Part shown: in pieces, positions 30,174 to 37,752 of the stretch
Layout: each line of letters opens with the position of its first letter
How positions within the stretch are numbered: the first letter of the stretch is position 1
Source of the DNA: Mycobacterium cookii
GTDB taxonomy: Bacteria; Actinomycetota; Actinomycetes; Mycobacteriales; Mycobacteriaceae
Reading direction: 5' to 3'
DNA length: 64,000 bases
Assembly: GCF_010727945.1 (NCBI RefSeq)
Contig: NZ_AP022569.1
Location: 4,340,001 to 4,404,000, forward strand
Program-made: the position numbers and the translations under genes
The notes under the pieces: model-generated
Database searches by the model: none
Told to the model about the DNA's origin: nothing
What the model saw: the letters and a program-made list of their open reading frames with translations, nothing else

Positions 30174-33100
30174 CACGTCGGAATCCTTTCGGCGCGCAGT
30201 ATGGGAAGCCATAGCCGGGAGGAGTAGGCGCCGAGCCTGTTGTCTTCGTTGTCGAATTCCTCACCCGGACGCAGCGGCGTCATCAGCGCAGACAGCCACG
30301 CGCCTTTACCCCAGGCTCGCTCGTTCGCCGGCGACGCGTCTTCGCCGGGATACTGACCGCTCCGCCATCGGTACCCCGCGGCCTTCTCGGGGTCGTCGCC
30401 CGAGTGCCGTGCGACCGCCCAGGCGTACGAAGTCTTGACGGGCAAGGGGAGTGGCTCGCGGCGGCCTGCGTCGTAGATCGCCACCAGCTCGCGCAGCACC
30501 TCGGTGGCGTCACCATCGGGGCGGCCGATTTCTTCCACGCGTGGAGTGGTGCCTCGCTTCGGCCGTCCGATACATGCCGCCGACCAATCCTGGCGGGAAT
30601 CCCGGGCGTACAACGCCAGCAACGGAATCCATGATCCCAGCAGATGCTTACCGTCCAGCTTTGAATAGGTCACCGATACCAGGCGTTGGCCGTACACCGC
30701 CGGCACTGTGCCGCTGAGGCGCCGTCCGCCACCAAGGTTGATGTCGACGTCGTAGGGCTTCGCGTCCGTGGTGCGATATTGCTGCGCTTCTTTCGCCAGC
30801 AGGTCAGCCTGATCGCGGATCTCGGTCGCCTTGCGCCACCCCAAGTGTCCCGGCGGCAAGGTGCCGCGGCGCCATTCCGCTTCGCGTGCTTGGTCAGTGG
30901 TCATGCCGCGCAGGACATCGTTGAGGATCCGGTCGCCGACCGTCCACTCTTCGAGGTTGTCGAGATCCACCGGCATGGCGTCTTCGATACCGTCGACGTC
31001 GCGCGGCAGCGTGAACTCCAGCGCTCGAAAAAAGCCCTTCACCGGATCTTTGAAGAATCCGATCAAGTCGGCCAGGATGACGTCGTCGGTGGGCGGAGCT
31101 GGCAGCGGTCCGGAGATGAACGGAGGTCGCTCGCAACGATCGCCGGCGCTGACCCGAGCCGCGCGCAGGGCGGTCGGGTCGAAGCTGAACGGTACGTTCG
31201 GCACCAGAGCGCCGGGCTCCACATTCCGAATGTCGAACGGCTGCAACGGATGTTCGACGACGACGCGTTTCCGAATCTTTTCGGTCGTGGTCATGTCGAG
31301 GGTGTCCAGCAACTCGTCCAGTGGTACCGCGGGCGGGCGGGGTAGGCCCGAGTATTGATTGGCCACGGTGTAGGTGACGACCAGCTTCTCAGTGGCTGCG
31401 CCGATGGCGTCGAGCAGCAACTGTCGGTCCTCGGACCGGATGTCCCGTTCACCGGTCATCGGATCGCGGGCCAGCGCGTCATCGCCGTCGACAACGCCCA
31501 GGCGCGGAAAGACGCCATCGTCGAGGCCGACCAGGCAGACCACCCGGTGCGGCACCGAGCGCATCGGCACCATCGTGCACACGGTGAGGGTGCCGGTGCG
31601 GAAGTTGGCTCGGGTGGGGCGGCCGGCCAGGTGCTGGTCGAGCAGTGCGCGGATGTCGGGTAGCCGTAGTGGCGTGTCGCTGCGAGAACCGGCCTGTTCC
31701 AACACTTCTGCGAATTCGCGCTCGACCTGCCGCGTCTGCCAGGCATCGGCGTCACTGGTCCGGGTCAACGAGCTGATTCCTTCGGTCAAACCGTTCAGCC
31801 AGTCGCGCAGCGGTCGTGCGCCGGACAAAGCGTTGGCGGTCATTTCGAGCCGACAGACGAATTCGGCGAGCTGTCCCGCGAGTTCGACGCGGTTGCTGCT
31901 GACGTCGTCGAGCGGCAGCGTGGTATCGATCCAGGCGTGGGCATCGTCGGACATCGCGACTCCGGCCAGGATTCGGTCGATGCCGAAACGCCATGTGTTG
32001 TGGACGAAGTCGACGTGATACGGCTTGCGCTGTTCACGGTCGAAACCCCATCGGATATTCGCTTGCCGCACCCACCGGGTGATCGACTCGAGGTCATCAT
32101 CGTTGAAGCCGAACCGGGCCCGCACCGGTGCGGTCTCCGCAATGTTGAGCACCTCGCTGGCCGTCACCCTGCCGTCGGCCAACGCCAACAGTTGCGCGGC
32201 CAGCGCGAGCAGTGGGTTGGTCTGGATCAGCGACCGGTCCGCGAGCTTGACCCGCAGTCGGTGAGCCGGATGCGCGCTATGCACCACGTCGCCGAGTCCG
32301 AAGTCGGCGACGATCAGCGGCGCATACGTCTCGATGTCGGGGCACATCACCAGGATGTCGCGCGGCTCCAGCGTCGGGTCGTCCTGCAGCAGACCGAGCA
32401 GCACCTCACGCAGCACATCGACCTGACGGGCCGGGCCGTGGCAGCTGTGCACCTGTACCGAACGATCGCCGTCGGCAAGCACACGGCCTTGTGGCTGGAG
32501 GGCATTGGCGGCAATATCGCGCTGCAGCCAGCCAAGCAGTGAGTCTTCGTGGTCTTCGTTGGGCAGGAATTCGTTGGTCTGCAGCTCCGCCGGCAGGCTG
32601 CGTTGCAGTTCACGCAGGTCGCGGCCGAGCGTGGCCAGTAGCGGATGGTCGACATCGCGGTGGCTGGTGTCCTCGCGACGGGGGATTGCACCACGGTGTC
32701 CGACGAGCTTCTTCCACAGAGCGTCGCTGGGGTGGGGGAGCCACAGGTGCAGTTGGTGGTGGGTGGACACCGCCTGCAGTAGCTCGATGTCGGTTGATGT
32801 GAGCCGGGTGTGCCCGAACAGCGACAGCCGTGGGGGCAGGTTGCTCGGTCCTTCGTGCAACCGCGACACGGTCTTCTGCTGGCGGATGTGTGGAGGATCG
32901 GCGTCGACACGCTCGACGAGCGCCCGCCACAGCTCGGGTTGCCAATGAAGATCGTCATCGAGACCGCCCGTGTTGCCGTCGAGCCAGTCGATCAGCAGTT
33001 GCGGACGCTGCCGCGCATAGGAGGCGAATAGTCCGGCTAGCCGTCTCGCGACTGAATACCTTCGGCCCCTTCGTAACTCAGCTTCCTCGCCACTGTCGAA

Positions 33101-33457
33101 ATGACCGAGGTGCCGTGCCAGGATGGCGCACCACGGCTGATCGAGTGACGCGTCGATGGTCTCTATCAGGGGCCAGGTCATGGCGTCCGGTGACCAGGGA
33201 TCGTCGTCGGTCGTACCGGTAATTTCGGCGAGCAGCGAGGCCGGGCTGCGGAATGAAATTCCGGCGCAGACGCCGTCACCCCTGCCGCTGGCACCCAGGA
33301 CATGCGACAGCCGTTGGCTCAGCCAGCGTTCGACCCCGCGGGTCGGCACCAAGACGAGTTCCTCGGCGAAGGGGTCTGGCAGTGGGCTGGCCAGCAACGC
33401 CCCTAACCCGTCGGCCAGCAGGTCGGTGCGTTCGGCACGATGCAGATGAAGTGGCAT
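30173..33457 (-). CDS. recC: Exodeoxyribonuclease V subunit gamma, RecC
   Basis: 1094 aa, matching the ~1097 aa of M. tuberculosis RecC. The N-terminus (P-L-H-L-H-R-A-E-R-T-D-L-L, then V-P-T-R-G-V-E-R-W-L) is the conserved RecC beginning. RecC is an inactivated helicase/nuclease-fold protein that holds the complex together and scans DNA. It is the first gene of the recC-recB-recD unit and starts 169 nt from the divergent SIR2 gene. A TAGGGT hexamer 8 nt upstream of the ATG could give a nearly leaderless transcript. GC and codon use are clearly richer in G/C than in the DISARM side. Confidence 0.96.
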   Translation of the reverse strand: MPLHLHRAERTDLLADGLGALLASPLPDPFAEELVLVPTRGVERWLSQRLSHVLGASGRGDGVCAGISFRSPASLLAEITGTTDDDPWSPDAMTWPLIETIDASLDQPWCAILARHLGHFDSGEEAELRRGRRYSVARRLAGLFASYARQRPQLLIDWLDGNTGGLDDDLHWQPELWRALVERVDADPPHIRQQKTVSRLHEGPSNLPPRLSLFGHTRLTSTDIELLQAVSTHHQLHLWLPHPSDALWKKLVGHRGAIPRREDTSHRDVDHPLLATLGRDLRELQRSLPAELQTNEFLPNEDHEDSLLGWLQRDIAANALQPQGRVLADGDRSVQVHSCHGPARQVDVLREVLLGLLQDDPTLEPRDILVMCPDIETYAPLIVADFGLGDVVHSAHPAHRLRVKLADRSLIQTNPLLALAAQLLALADGRVTASEVLNIAETAPVRARFGFNDDDLESITRWVRQANIRWGFDREQRKPYHVDFVHNTWRFGIDRILAGVAMSDDAHAWIDTTLPLDDVSSNRVELAGQLAEFVCRLEMTANALSGARPLRDWLNGLTEGISSLTRTSDADAWQTRQVEREFAEVLEQAGSRSDTPLRLPDIRALLDQHLAGRPTRANFRTGTLTVCTMVPMRSVPHRVVCLVGLDDGVFPRLGVVDGDDALARDPMTGERDIRSEDRQLLLDAIGAATEKLVVTYTVANQYSGLPRPPAVPLDELLDTLDMTTTEKIRKRVVVEHPLQPFDIRNVEPGALVPNVPFSFDPTALRAARVSAGDRCERPPFISGPLPAPPTDDVILADLIGFFKDPVKGFFRALEFTLPRDVDGIEDAMPVDLDNLEEWTVGDRILNDVLRGMTTDQAREAEWRRGTLPPGHLGWRKATEIRDQADLLAKEAQQYRTTDAKPYDVDINLGGGRRLSGTVPAVYGQRLVSVTYSKLDGKHLLGSWIPLLALYARDSRQDWSAACIGRPKRGTTPRVEEIGRPDGDATEVLRELVAIYDAGRREPLPLPVKTSYAWAVARHSGDDPEKAAGYRWRSGQYPGEDASPANERAWGKGAWLSALMTPLRPGEEFDNEDNRLGAYSSRLWLPILRAERIPT

Positions 33458-33465
33458 CGATTTCC

Positions 33466-33471
33466 ACCCTA
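33466..33471 (-). promoter_or_regulatory. Possible -10 element of recC (near-leaderless)
   Basis: TAGGGT on the minus strand fits the mycobacterial -10 pattern TANNNT and lies 8 nt before the recC ATG, so transcription would begin almost at the start codon. A 12-bp palindrome GTACGAACGTAC (33514-33525) lies about 45 nt further upstream, between recC and the SIR2 gene. It is not a canonical mycobacterial LexA box. Sequence pattern only. Confidence 0.3.
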
Positions 33472-33613
33472 GGACGGCGGGCCGACGTCGTTGGCGAGAT
33501 CGCAGGATTTCTTGTACGAACGTACTAGACGCGTGTTCAGTACTCGGCTTCCTCGTAGGAAAACTCCAGGCCGTCTACGTCTTTGTACGGGCCGCGTTGA
33601 TTCAGCGCCCGGC

Positions 33614-33619
33614 TAAAGT
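33614..33619 (+). promoter_or_regulatory. Possible -10 element of the macro/SIR2 gene (leaderless)
   Basis: TAAAGT lies exactly 7 nt before the GTG at 33627, the spacing expected for a leaderless transcript, which is common in mycobacteria. No convincing -35 was seen. This spacing is the reason for preferring GTG 33627 over ATG 33621 as start. Confidence 0.35.
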
Positions 33620-33626
33620 CATGGCC

Positions 33627-35144
33627 GTGAGCCACTTGTTTGCGGCGCGCGGTGATCTGACGAAGTTGGCCTGCGACGCCCTACTGATTCCATGTGATTC
33701 AGCTCCAAACGTGAACGAGGTGTGGGACGCGGTCCTACCGAAAGGCTTGCCACCATCAGAGCGTTATCGCGGATGGAGGACGCTCCAAGTACGTCCGAAC
33801 GAAGCTGGCGTGGTACGCCTGCCAGCCGTCGACGGCCGTCAGGTGTGGGCATTCTCCACGGTCGACATTGGTGTCCGTGCTACACCGAAGCGGGTCGCCA
33901 CTCGAACACTGAGAGCACTCAAGTATGTCTCTGAGCAACTCGCAAGCCATGGTGACCGTGCCGCGCCGTTGATCGGTATCCCACTGCCGGGCACAGGACA
34001 CGGCGGCCTTCAAACGCGGCGTGCTGAGGTGATCGAGAGGCTCCTCGATGGTTTCCGCGCAACCTTATTCGATGCCGATGTCGCATTGGTTCTGTTTGAT
34101 CGCCGCGATTTTGCTGCGGTGCAAGAGCGCCGCGCGCTTACGGATTGGGCTGAGCTGCCGACCAACCTTATCGACCACGCCGACCGATTGGGGAAGTTGG
34201 CGGCGCGGGATGAACTCTCGTTGTTCCTCGGAGCTGGAGTGTCGAAGCCGGTGGGTTTGCCTGATTGGCGCGAACTCCTTGCGTCTCTGGCCGAGGCGGC
34301 AGGTGATCACGCGCCTAGGCTCGAGGGAGACCCCTACAAAGTCGCAGAACCGATCGTGCGCGCACTTGGCGATAAGTACCACGATGCGCTTCGTCGCCAT
34401 TTGGTGCGGCGGACCTACGGTATTGGTCACGCGCTGCTGGCGAGCCTCGGCACAAGTCGCATGGTCACCACGAACTTCGACCGCTGCATGGAGATCGCCT
34501 TAGAGGAGCCCACGGGAAGCGACTTCCGCGTGTTGACGCGCCAGCTTGCGCGTGGTGGCTGGCCTTGGCTGTTGAAGCTTAATGGCGACGTAGCGGATCC
34601 GGCGACGATCGTGTTGACCGAAAGCGACCTCGTGCGTTATCCGGACGAACGCCAAGCGCTCGAAGGCGTGGTCCAGAGTCTGCTCTTGACGAGCCACCTC
34701 TTCTTCATCGGGTTCAGCCTCACCGACGAGAATTTTCTAGAGCTAGCCGCGGCGGTTTCGAGCGTTCGGTCACGAGCACGGGATTCAGACTTGCCGGGGC
34801 CTGGAACGGCCCTCGCCTTGACCGACGACGAATGTAGGCGGGCGAAATACAAAGACCTCGAGATGCTGTCTATGGACAGTCAAAATCCGACGAAAGGCGC
34901 GCGACGGTTGGAGATCTTTCTCGACCGACTCGTGTGGACGGCCGCCACGCAGAGCAAACTTGCGAGCGAGTACCTCCTGGACGAACGTTACAGGAGCGGG
35001 CTTTCAAAACATGATGCCGCACTCCGCAAATTACTCGTCAAAATGGCTGGCGAGGCTGACGAAAAGATAAGATCCAGCAATGGTTGGAGGCGGGTCTCCG
35101 AGTTATTACGCGACCTAGGCGCCGACGAATCAGGTCTCATCTAA
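33627..35144 (+). CDS. Macro-like/SIR2-like fusion protein, probable NAD or ADP-ribose acting stress/defence protein
   Basis: 505 aa. The N-terminal ~170 residues resemble a macro (ADP-ribose-binding) domain: G-D-L-T-K-L-A-C-D-A-L-L-I-P-C-D at the start and I-P-L-P-G-T-G-H-G-G-L later, like G-D-I-T-x-L-x-V-D-A-I and A-L-G-T-G. The C-terminal part is a SIR2_2-type domain with L-F-L-G-A-G-V-S (about residue 200), T-T-N-F-D (about 281) and F-I-G-F-S-L-T-D. The catalytic K-L-H-G-D of the family reads K-L-N-G-D (about 316), so the general-base His appears replaced by Asn. SIR2-like proteins of this class often deplete NAD on phage infection. ATG 33621 is an alternative start. The domain calls are by motif; activity is uncertain. 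Confidence 0.8.
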   Translation: MSHLFAARGDLTKLACDALLIPCDSAPNVNEVWDAVLPKGLPPSERYRGWRTLQVRPNEAGVVRLPAVDGRQVWAFSTVDIGVRATPKRVATRTLRALKYVSEQLASHGDRAAPLIGIPLPGTGHGGLQTRRAEVIERLLDGFRATLFDADVALVLFDRRDFAAVQERRALTDWAELPTNLIDHADRLGKLAARDELSLFLGAGVSKPVGLPDWRELLASLAEAAGDHAPRLEGDPYKVAEPIVRALGDKYHDALRRHLVRRTYGIGHALLASLGTSRMVTTNFDRCMEIALEEPTGSDFRVLTRQLARGGWPWLLKLNGDVADPATIVLTESDLVRYPDERQALEGVVQSLLLTSHLFFIGFSLTDENFLELAAAVSSVRSRARDSDLPGPGTALALTDDECRRAKYKDLEMLSMDSQNPTKGARRLEIFLDRLVWTAATQSKLASEYLLDERYRSGLSKHDAALRKLLVKMAGEADEKIRSSNGWRRVSELLRDLGADESGLI

Positions 35145-35330
35145 TAGTGCGGCCATACGGGCAACAAGACTCTGGCGGGACAACGTGGTCCGGTGCGCGG
35201 CTCTGAGCTCGGTGACGAGCCCTGCCAGGGAATCGTCTTGGCGACGATTTTCCTGGTAGTACGGCATGAGGACATTTTGCCAGTCGGCACCTACAAGTTT
35301 CGCGTCCTGGCTGGTCAGTGACTTAACCAT
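35130..35330 (-). CDS. Small hypothetical protein downstream of the ADP-ribosylglycohydrolase gene
   Basis: 66 aa, with a normal soluble composition (A-D-W-Q-N-V-L-M-P-Y-Y-Q-E-N). It begins 47 nt after the ADP-ribosylglycohydrolase/phosphatase gene on the same strand and could be the last cistron of that operon. Its last five codons overlap the 3' end of the convergent SIR2 gene by 15 nt. No family was recognised and the ribosome site is weak. Confidence 0.42.
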   Translation of the reverse strand: MVKSLTSQDAKLVGADWQNVLMPYYQENRRQDDSLAGLVTELRAAHRTTLSRQSLVARMAALLDET

Positions 35331-35377
35331 GATTCGGCGTCAAAGACCCGCACAACCGCCTGTGGTACTAGAGGTCG

Positions 35378-36871
35378 CTACTTGGGGCGTACTCGATGCG
35401 CGTCGACAACTTGAATTTCCAAAGGTTTCGGGCGCAGCCGCCCCAGCGCCACTTTGAAATCGGCGTTCGGGTGGGCACCCGGTAGCACGGCACTCACGTC
35501 GCGCAGTGCAGTGGCGATGTCGACGTCGCGCCTGCGGGCGCCGTACAGCGCCGAGATGGTGGGTGTGCGGCTTTGGGCCTGCACGCAGTGCAGGAACACC
35601 GTCCGGCCCTCGGCGCGTAACTGCTCCACTGCGCGCACGGTATCGAGCAACACGAAATCGAGGTTCTCGTTTTCGCCGACGTAGTCGATGAGCCGAACAT
35701 CCAGGTGCGTCATGCCGTCGGGAAGCTGCGAGTCTTCCACGCGGCATAGCGACACGATCGCCTCTACTTCCCTCGGCAGCTTCGACAGCGCGGCGGCGCC
35801 GCCGATCCACAGCTGGTCGTCGTACGGATGTTGAACGAGTTGGCGTGCTTCGGGATACCCGCCGTAGGTGTAGTCGAACGTGTCGGGTCGACCCCCGTCA
35901 ATGATCTTGTCGGCGAGCGCAATCAAGCCGCGGGTGTCCAGGCCCGGCCAGCCGTGCAACATCAATCGCCACTGCGCGGGCACCGCGGAAGCGCCGTAGG
36001 TCGCGCCGAGCAGGCCGCCGGCGATGGCCGCAACCGTATCGGTGTCGTGACCGCCGCGTACCGCCGCTTCGAGCGCTAGTCGCAGATGATCAGCGCGAAA
36101 CATGCCCGATTCCGAATCATCCATAGGGACGGGCGTATTCACGATCGCAGACCATGCGGCCTGCAGTGCTGCGACGACCCAGCCGTTTTTGTCGGAGAAC
36201 GTCGATGGCTGCGAAGCTTCAGCCTCGTTCAGTCGAGACGACCATAGATCGCGCCGCTCGACAGGAATGCGGTTGAGCCCAACTCGTGCATCGAGTGCGC
36301 CAGTGAGGATGGCGTGGCAGATCGCCACGCACCACAGCACGCAGGCGTCGCCGGCCTCGGGATCGAAGTGCGTCAGTTCGCTGATCGCGCGGGCGGCTTC
36401 GACGAGCGCGTCCTTGTCGTCGAGGTAGGCGAGGGCCACCGGCGCGGTCCGCATCAACGATCCATTGCCGGCGGTGTGGCCGCTGCGCTTGTGCAAGGCC
36501 GCGGACTCATCGTGAGCGGTTCGCGCCGAGATGCCGCGCTGCTTCGCGGCCGACAGGACCGAGCTGGTCTGCACGCCAATGTCTTTAGCCGTCTGAGCCC
36601 AGAAGCTCCAACGCTCCACGATTAGGTCCTGCGCTTGCTCGCCGCGCAGATCCGCCCCGGTGGCCGCGACCTCGGCGATGGCGATGGCCATCGATGTGTC
36701 ATCGGTCCACTCGTCGTGTTCGAATGCCCCGAGTCCGCCGCCGATCATGTCGACGGGGGTGTCGGGAGCAAGCGGTGGCCCGAACTCGTAGCCAGCGCCC
36801 AGGGCGTCCCCGGCCGCAGAGGCGAGTAGCGCGCCACAGGCTCGGTCACGTTGTGCAGCAGTTAATTTCAT
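35378..36871 (-). CDS. ADP-ribosylglycohydrolase fused to a dual-specificity phosphatase domain
   Basis: 497 aa. Residues ~1-340 form an ADP-ribosylglycohydrolase (DraG/ARH) domain: G-A-L-L-A-S-A-A-G-D-A-L-G-A-G-Y-E-F-G, the metal-binding W-T-D-D-T-S-M near residue 55, and a second acidic cluster G-G-H-D-T-D-T-V-A-A. Residues ~355-497 form a phosphatase-like domain with the Cys-signature H-C-V-Q-A-Q-S-R-T near 427, the C-x5-R loop of dual-specificity phosphatases. It would remove ADP-ribose and phosphate marks, perhaps from the same target. The ATG at 36871 has an AGGAGG six bases upstream. It sits 31 nt after the ankyrin gene, probably in the same transcript. Confidence 0.88.
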   Translation of the reverse strand: MKLTAAQRDRACGALLASAAGDALGAGYEFGPPLAPDTPVDMIGGGLGAFEHDEWTDDTSMAIAIAEVAATGADLRGEQAQDLIVERWSFWAQTAKDIGVQTSSVLSAAKQRGISARTAHDESAALHKRSGHTAGNGSLMRTAPVALAYLDDKDALVEAARAISELTHFDPEAGDACVLWCVAICHAILTGALDARVGLNRIPVERRDLWSSRLNEAEASQPSTFSDKNGWVVAALQAAWSAIVNTPVPMDDSESGMFRADHLRLALEAAVRGGHDTDTVAAIAGGLLGATYGASAVPAQWRLMLHGWPGLDTRGLIALADKIIDGGRPDTFDYTYGGYPEARQLVQHPYDDQLWIGGAAALSKLPREVEAIVSLCRVEDSQLPDGMTHLDVRLIDYVGENENLDFVLLDTVRAVEQLRAEGRTVFLHCVQAQSRTPTISALYGARRRDVDIATALRDVSAVLPGAHPNADFKVALGRLRPKPLEIQVVDAHRVRPK

Positions 36872-36902
36872 GGACAACCTCCTTGGTTGTGCGGACATGT
36901 GG

Positions 36903-37592
36903 TCAGACGAATCCTTGATCGACGAGCACCGATCCGTCGGGCGTCACCAGGTGAGTTTGGCCGGAACCTTCGACCAGGCCGCACCAGCTCTTGACTTCGA
37001 GGGATCCGTTTTGCAGCTCGATGTGGAAGCCGTACTTGCCGGGAAGCGGGAACCACACGCGTTGACCCGGCAACTCGTGGAGGATCTCAACCGGCGGGTA
37101 CCTGAGAACGGTGCGTAAGTCGCCTTCGAAAAGGCGGCCGGCGATGCGTCCGTCGATGAGTTCGGCGAGCCGTGCGTCGAGAGCCTCGATCTGCCGAGAA
37201 CTCGATCGGCTGCGCGGGGGACTCAGCAGTCGTTGCAAACCTGGTGAACTCGCGTGTTCAACGGCGACGTCGTATGCGGTGCGGCCTTTCGCATCGCGAA
37301 GCGACCGGAGTGCGCCTCGATCGAGTAGGTCTCTGGCGACGTCTACTGGCGCGCCGTGCCAGGCGGCTTGATGCAGCGCGGTGAACCATGCGGTGCCGCC
37401 CGGACGCCACTGGTTGATGACCAACCACTTCGATTGGTTATCGAGCACGGACATGACCGTCGGCCAATCTCCGACTTTCGCTGCGTCGGCTAGTTGATGG
37501 CCGGCGCGGACCAGGTCGTCGCTCATGACCGACGGGTCCAGCACGCTTTGCCATGGCCGGGCACCGTCGACGATGTCGAAATACGACGTCAT
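36903..37592 (-). CDS. Ankyrin-repeat protein
   Basis: 229 aa. Two or three ankyrin-like repeats lie at about residues 30-130: T-A-L-H-Q-A-A-W-H-G-A, D-V-A-R-D-L-L-D-R-G-A, G-R-T-A-Y-D-V-A. The C-terminal ~80 residues are beta-rich (V-W-F-P-L-P-G-K-Y-G-F-H-I-E-L) and unidentified. The ATG at 37592 has a strong AAAGGAGG site, which rejects the longer upstream frame. First gene of the operon with the ADP-ribosylglycohydrolase fusion, transcribed away from the XRE regulator across an array of inverted repeats. Ankyrin proteins usually bind partners; the likely partner is the downstream enzyme, but this is inference. Confidence 0.82.
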   Translation of the reverse strand: MTSYFDIVDGARPWQSVLDPSVMSDDLVRAGHQLADAAKVGDWPTVMSVLDNQSKWLVINQWRPGGTAWFTALHQAAWHGAPVDVARDLLDRGALRSLRDAKGRTAYDVAVEHASSPGLQRLLSPPRSRSSSRQIEALDARLAELIDGRIAGRLFEGDLRTVLRYPPVEILHELPGQRVWFPLPGKYGFHIELQNGSLEVKSWCGLVEGSGQTHLVTPDGSVLVDQGFV

Positions 37593-37664
37593 GCAGGCCT
37601 CCTTTGATATGCCCCCGCCGGGGGTGTTCTCGCCGGCGCCGGGTGGCGTCGGGTTGGTCTGCTG

Positions 37665-37752
37665 CTGCACTGATGCAGTGTGCGCTGTGTCATCACAGTA
37701 GCATCTCAGACTGACATTCTGCAATCACGCAGAGTAAGCTGCACCTGTGCAG
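37665..37752. promoter_or_regulatory. Array of four 14-bp dyads, probable operators of the XRE regulator
   Basis: Four copies of a 14-bp CTG-N8-CAG dyad occur in this intergenic region: CTGCACTGATGCAG (37665-37678), CTGTGTCATCACAG (37685-37698), CTGCAATCACGCAG (37719-37732) and CTGCACCTGTGCAG (37739-37752). Starts are 20, 34 and 20 bp apart, so they form two identical pairs. The third lies between the putative -35 and -10 and the fourth covers the start codon of the XRE gene. The first pair lies towards the ankyrin operon. This is the layout expected for autorepression and coordinate control. Confidence 0.6.
37711..37740 (+). promoter_or_regulatory. Predicted promoter of the XRE regulator gene (leaderless)
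   Basis: CTGACA (37711-37716), an 18-nt spacer and TAAGCT (37735-37740) make a plausible SigA-type promoter. The -10 ends 6 nt before the GTG at 37747, so the mRNA probably starts at the start codon. Two of the four 14-bp dyads overlap this promoter. Confidence 0.5.

Noticed and set aside
33514..33525. GTACGAACGTAC palindrome as a LexA/SOS box for recBCD
   Set aside because: It lacks the TCGAAC-N4-GTTCGA pattern of mycobacterial LexA sites and its arms are short.
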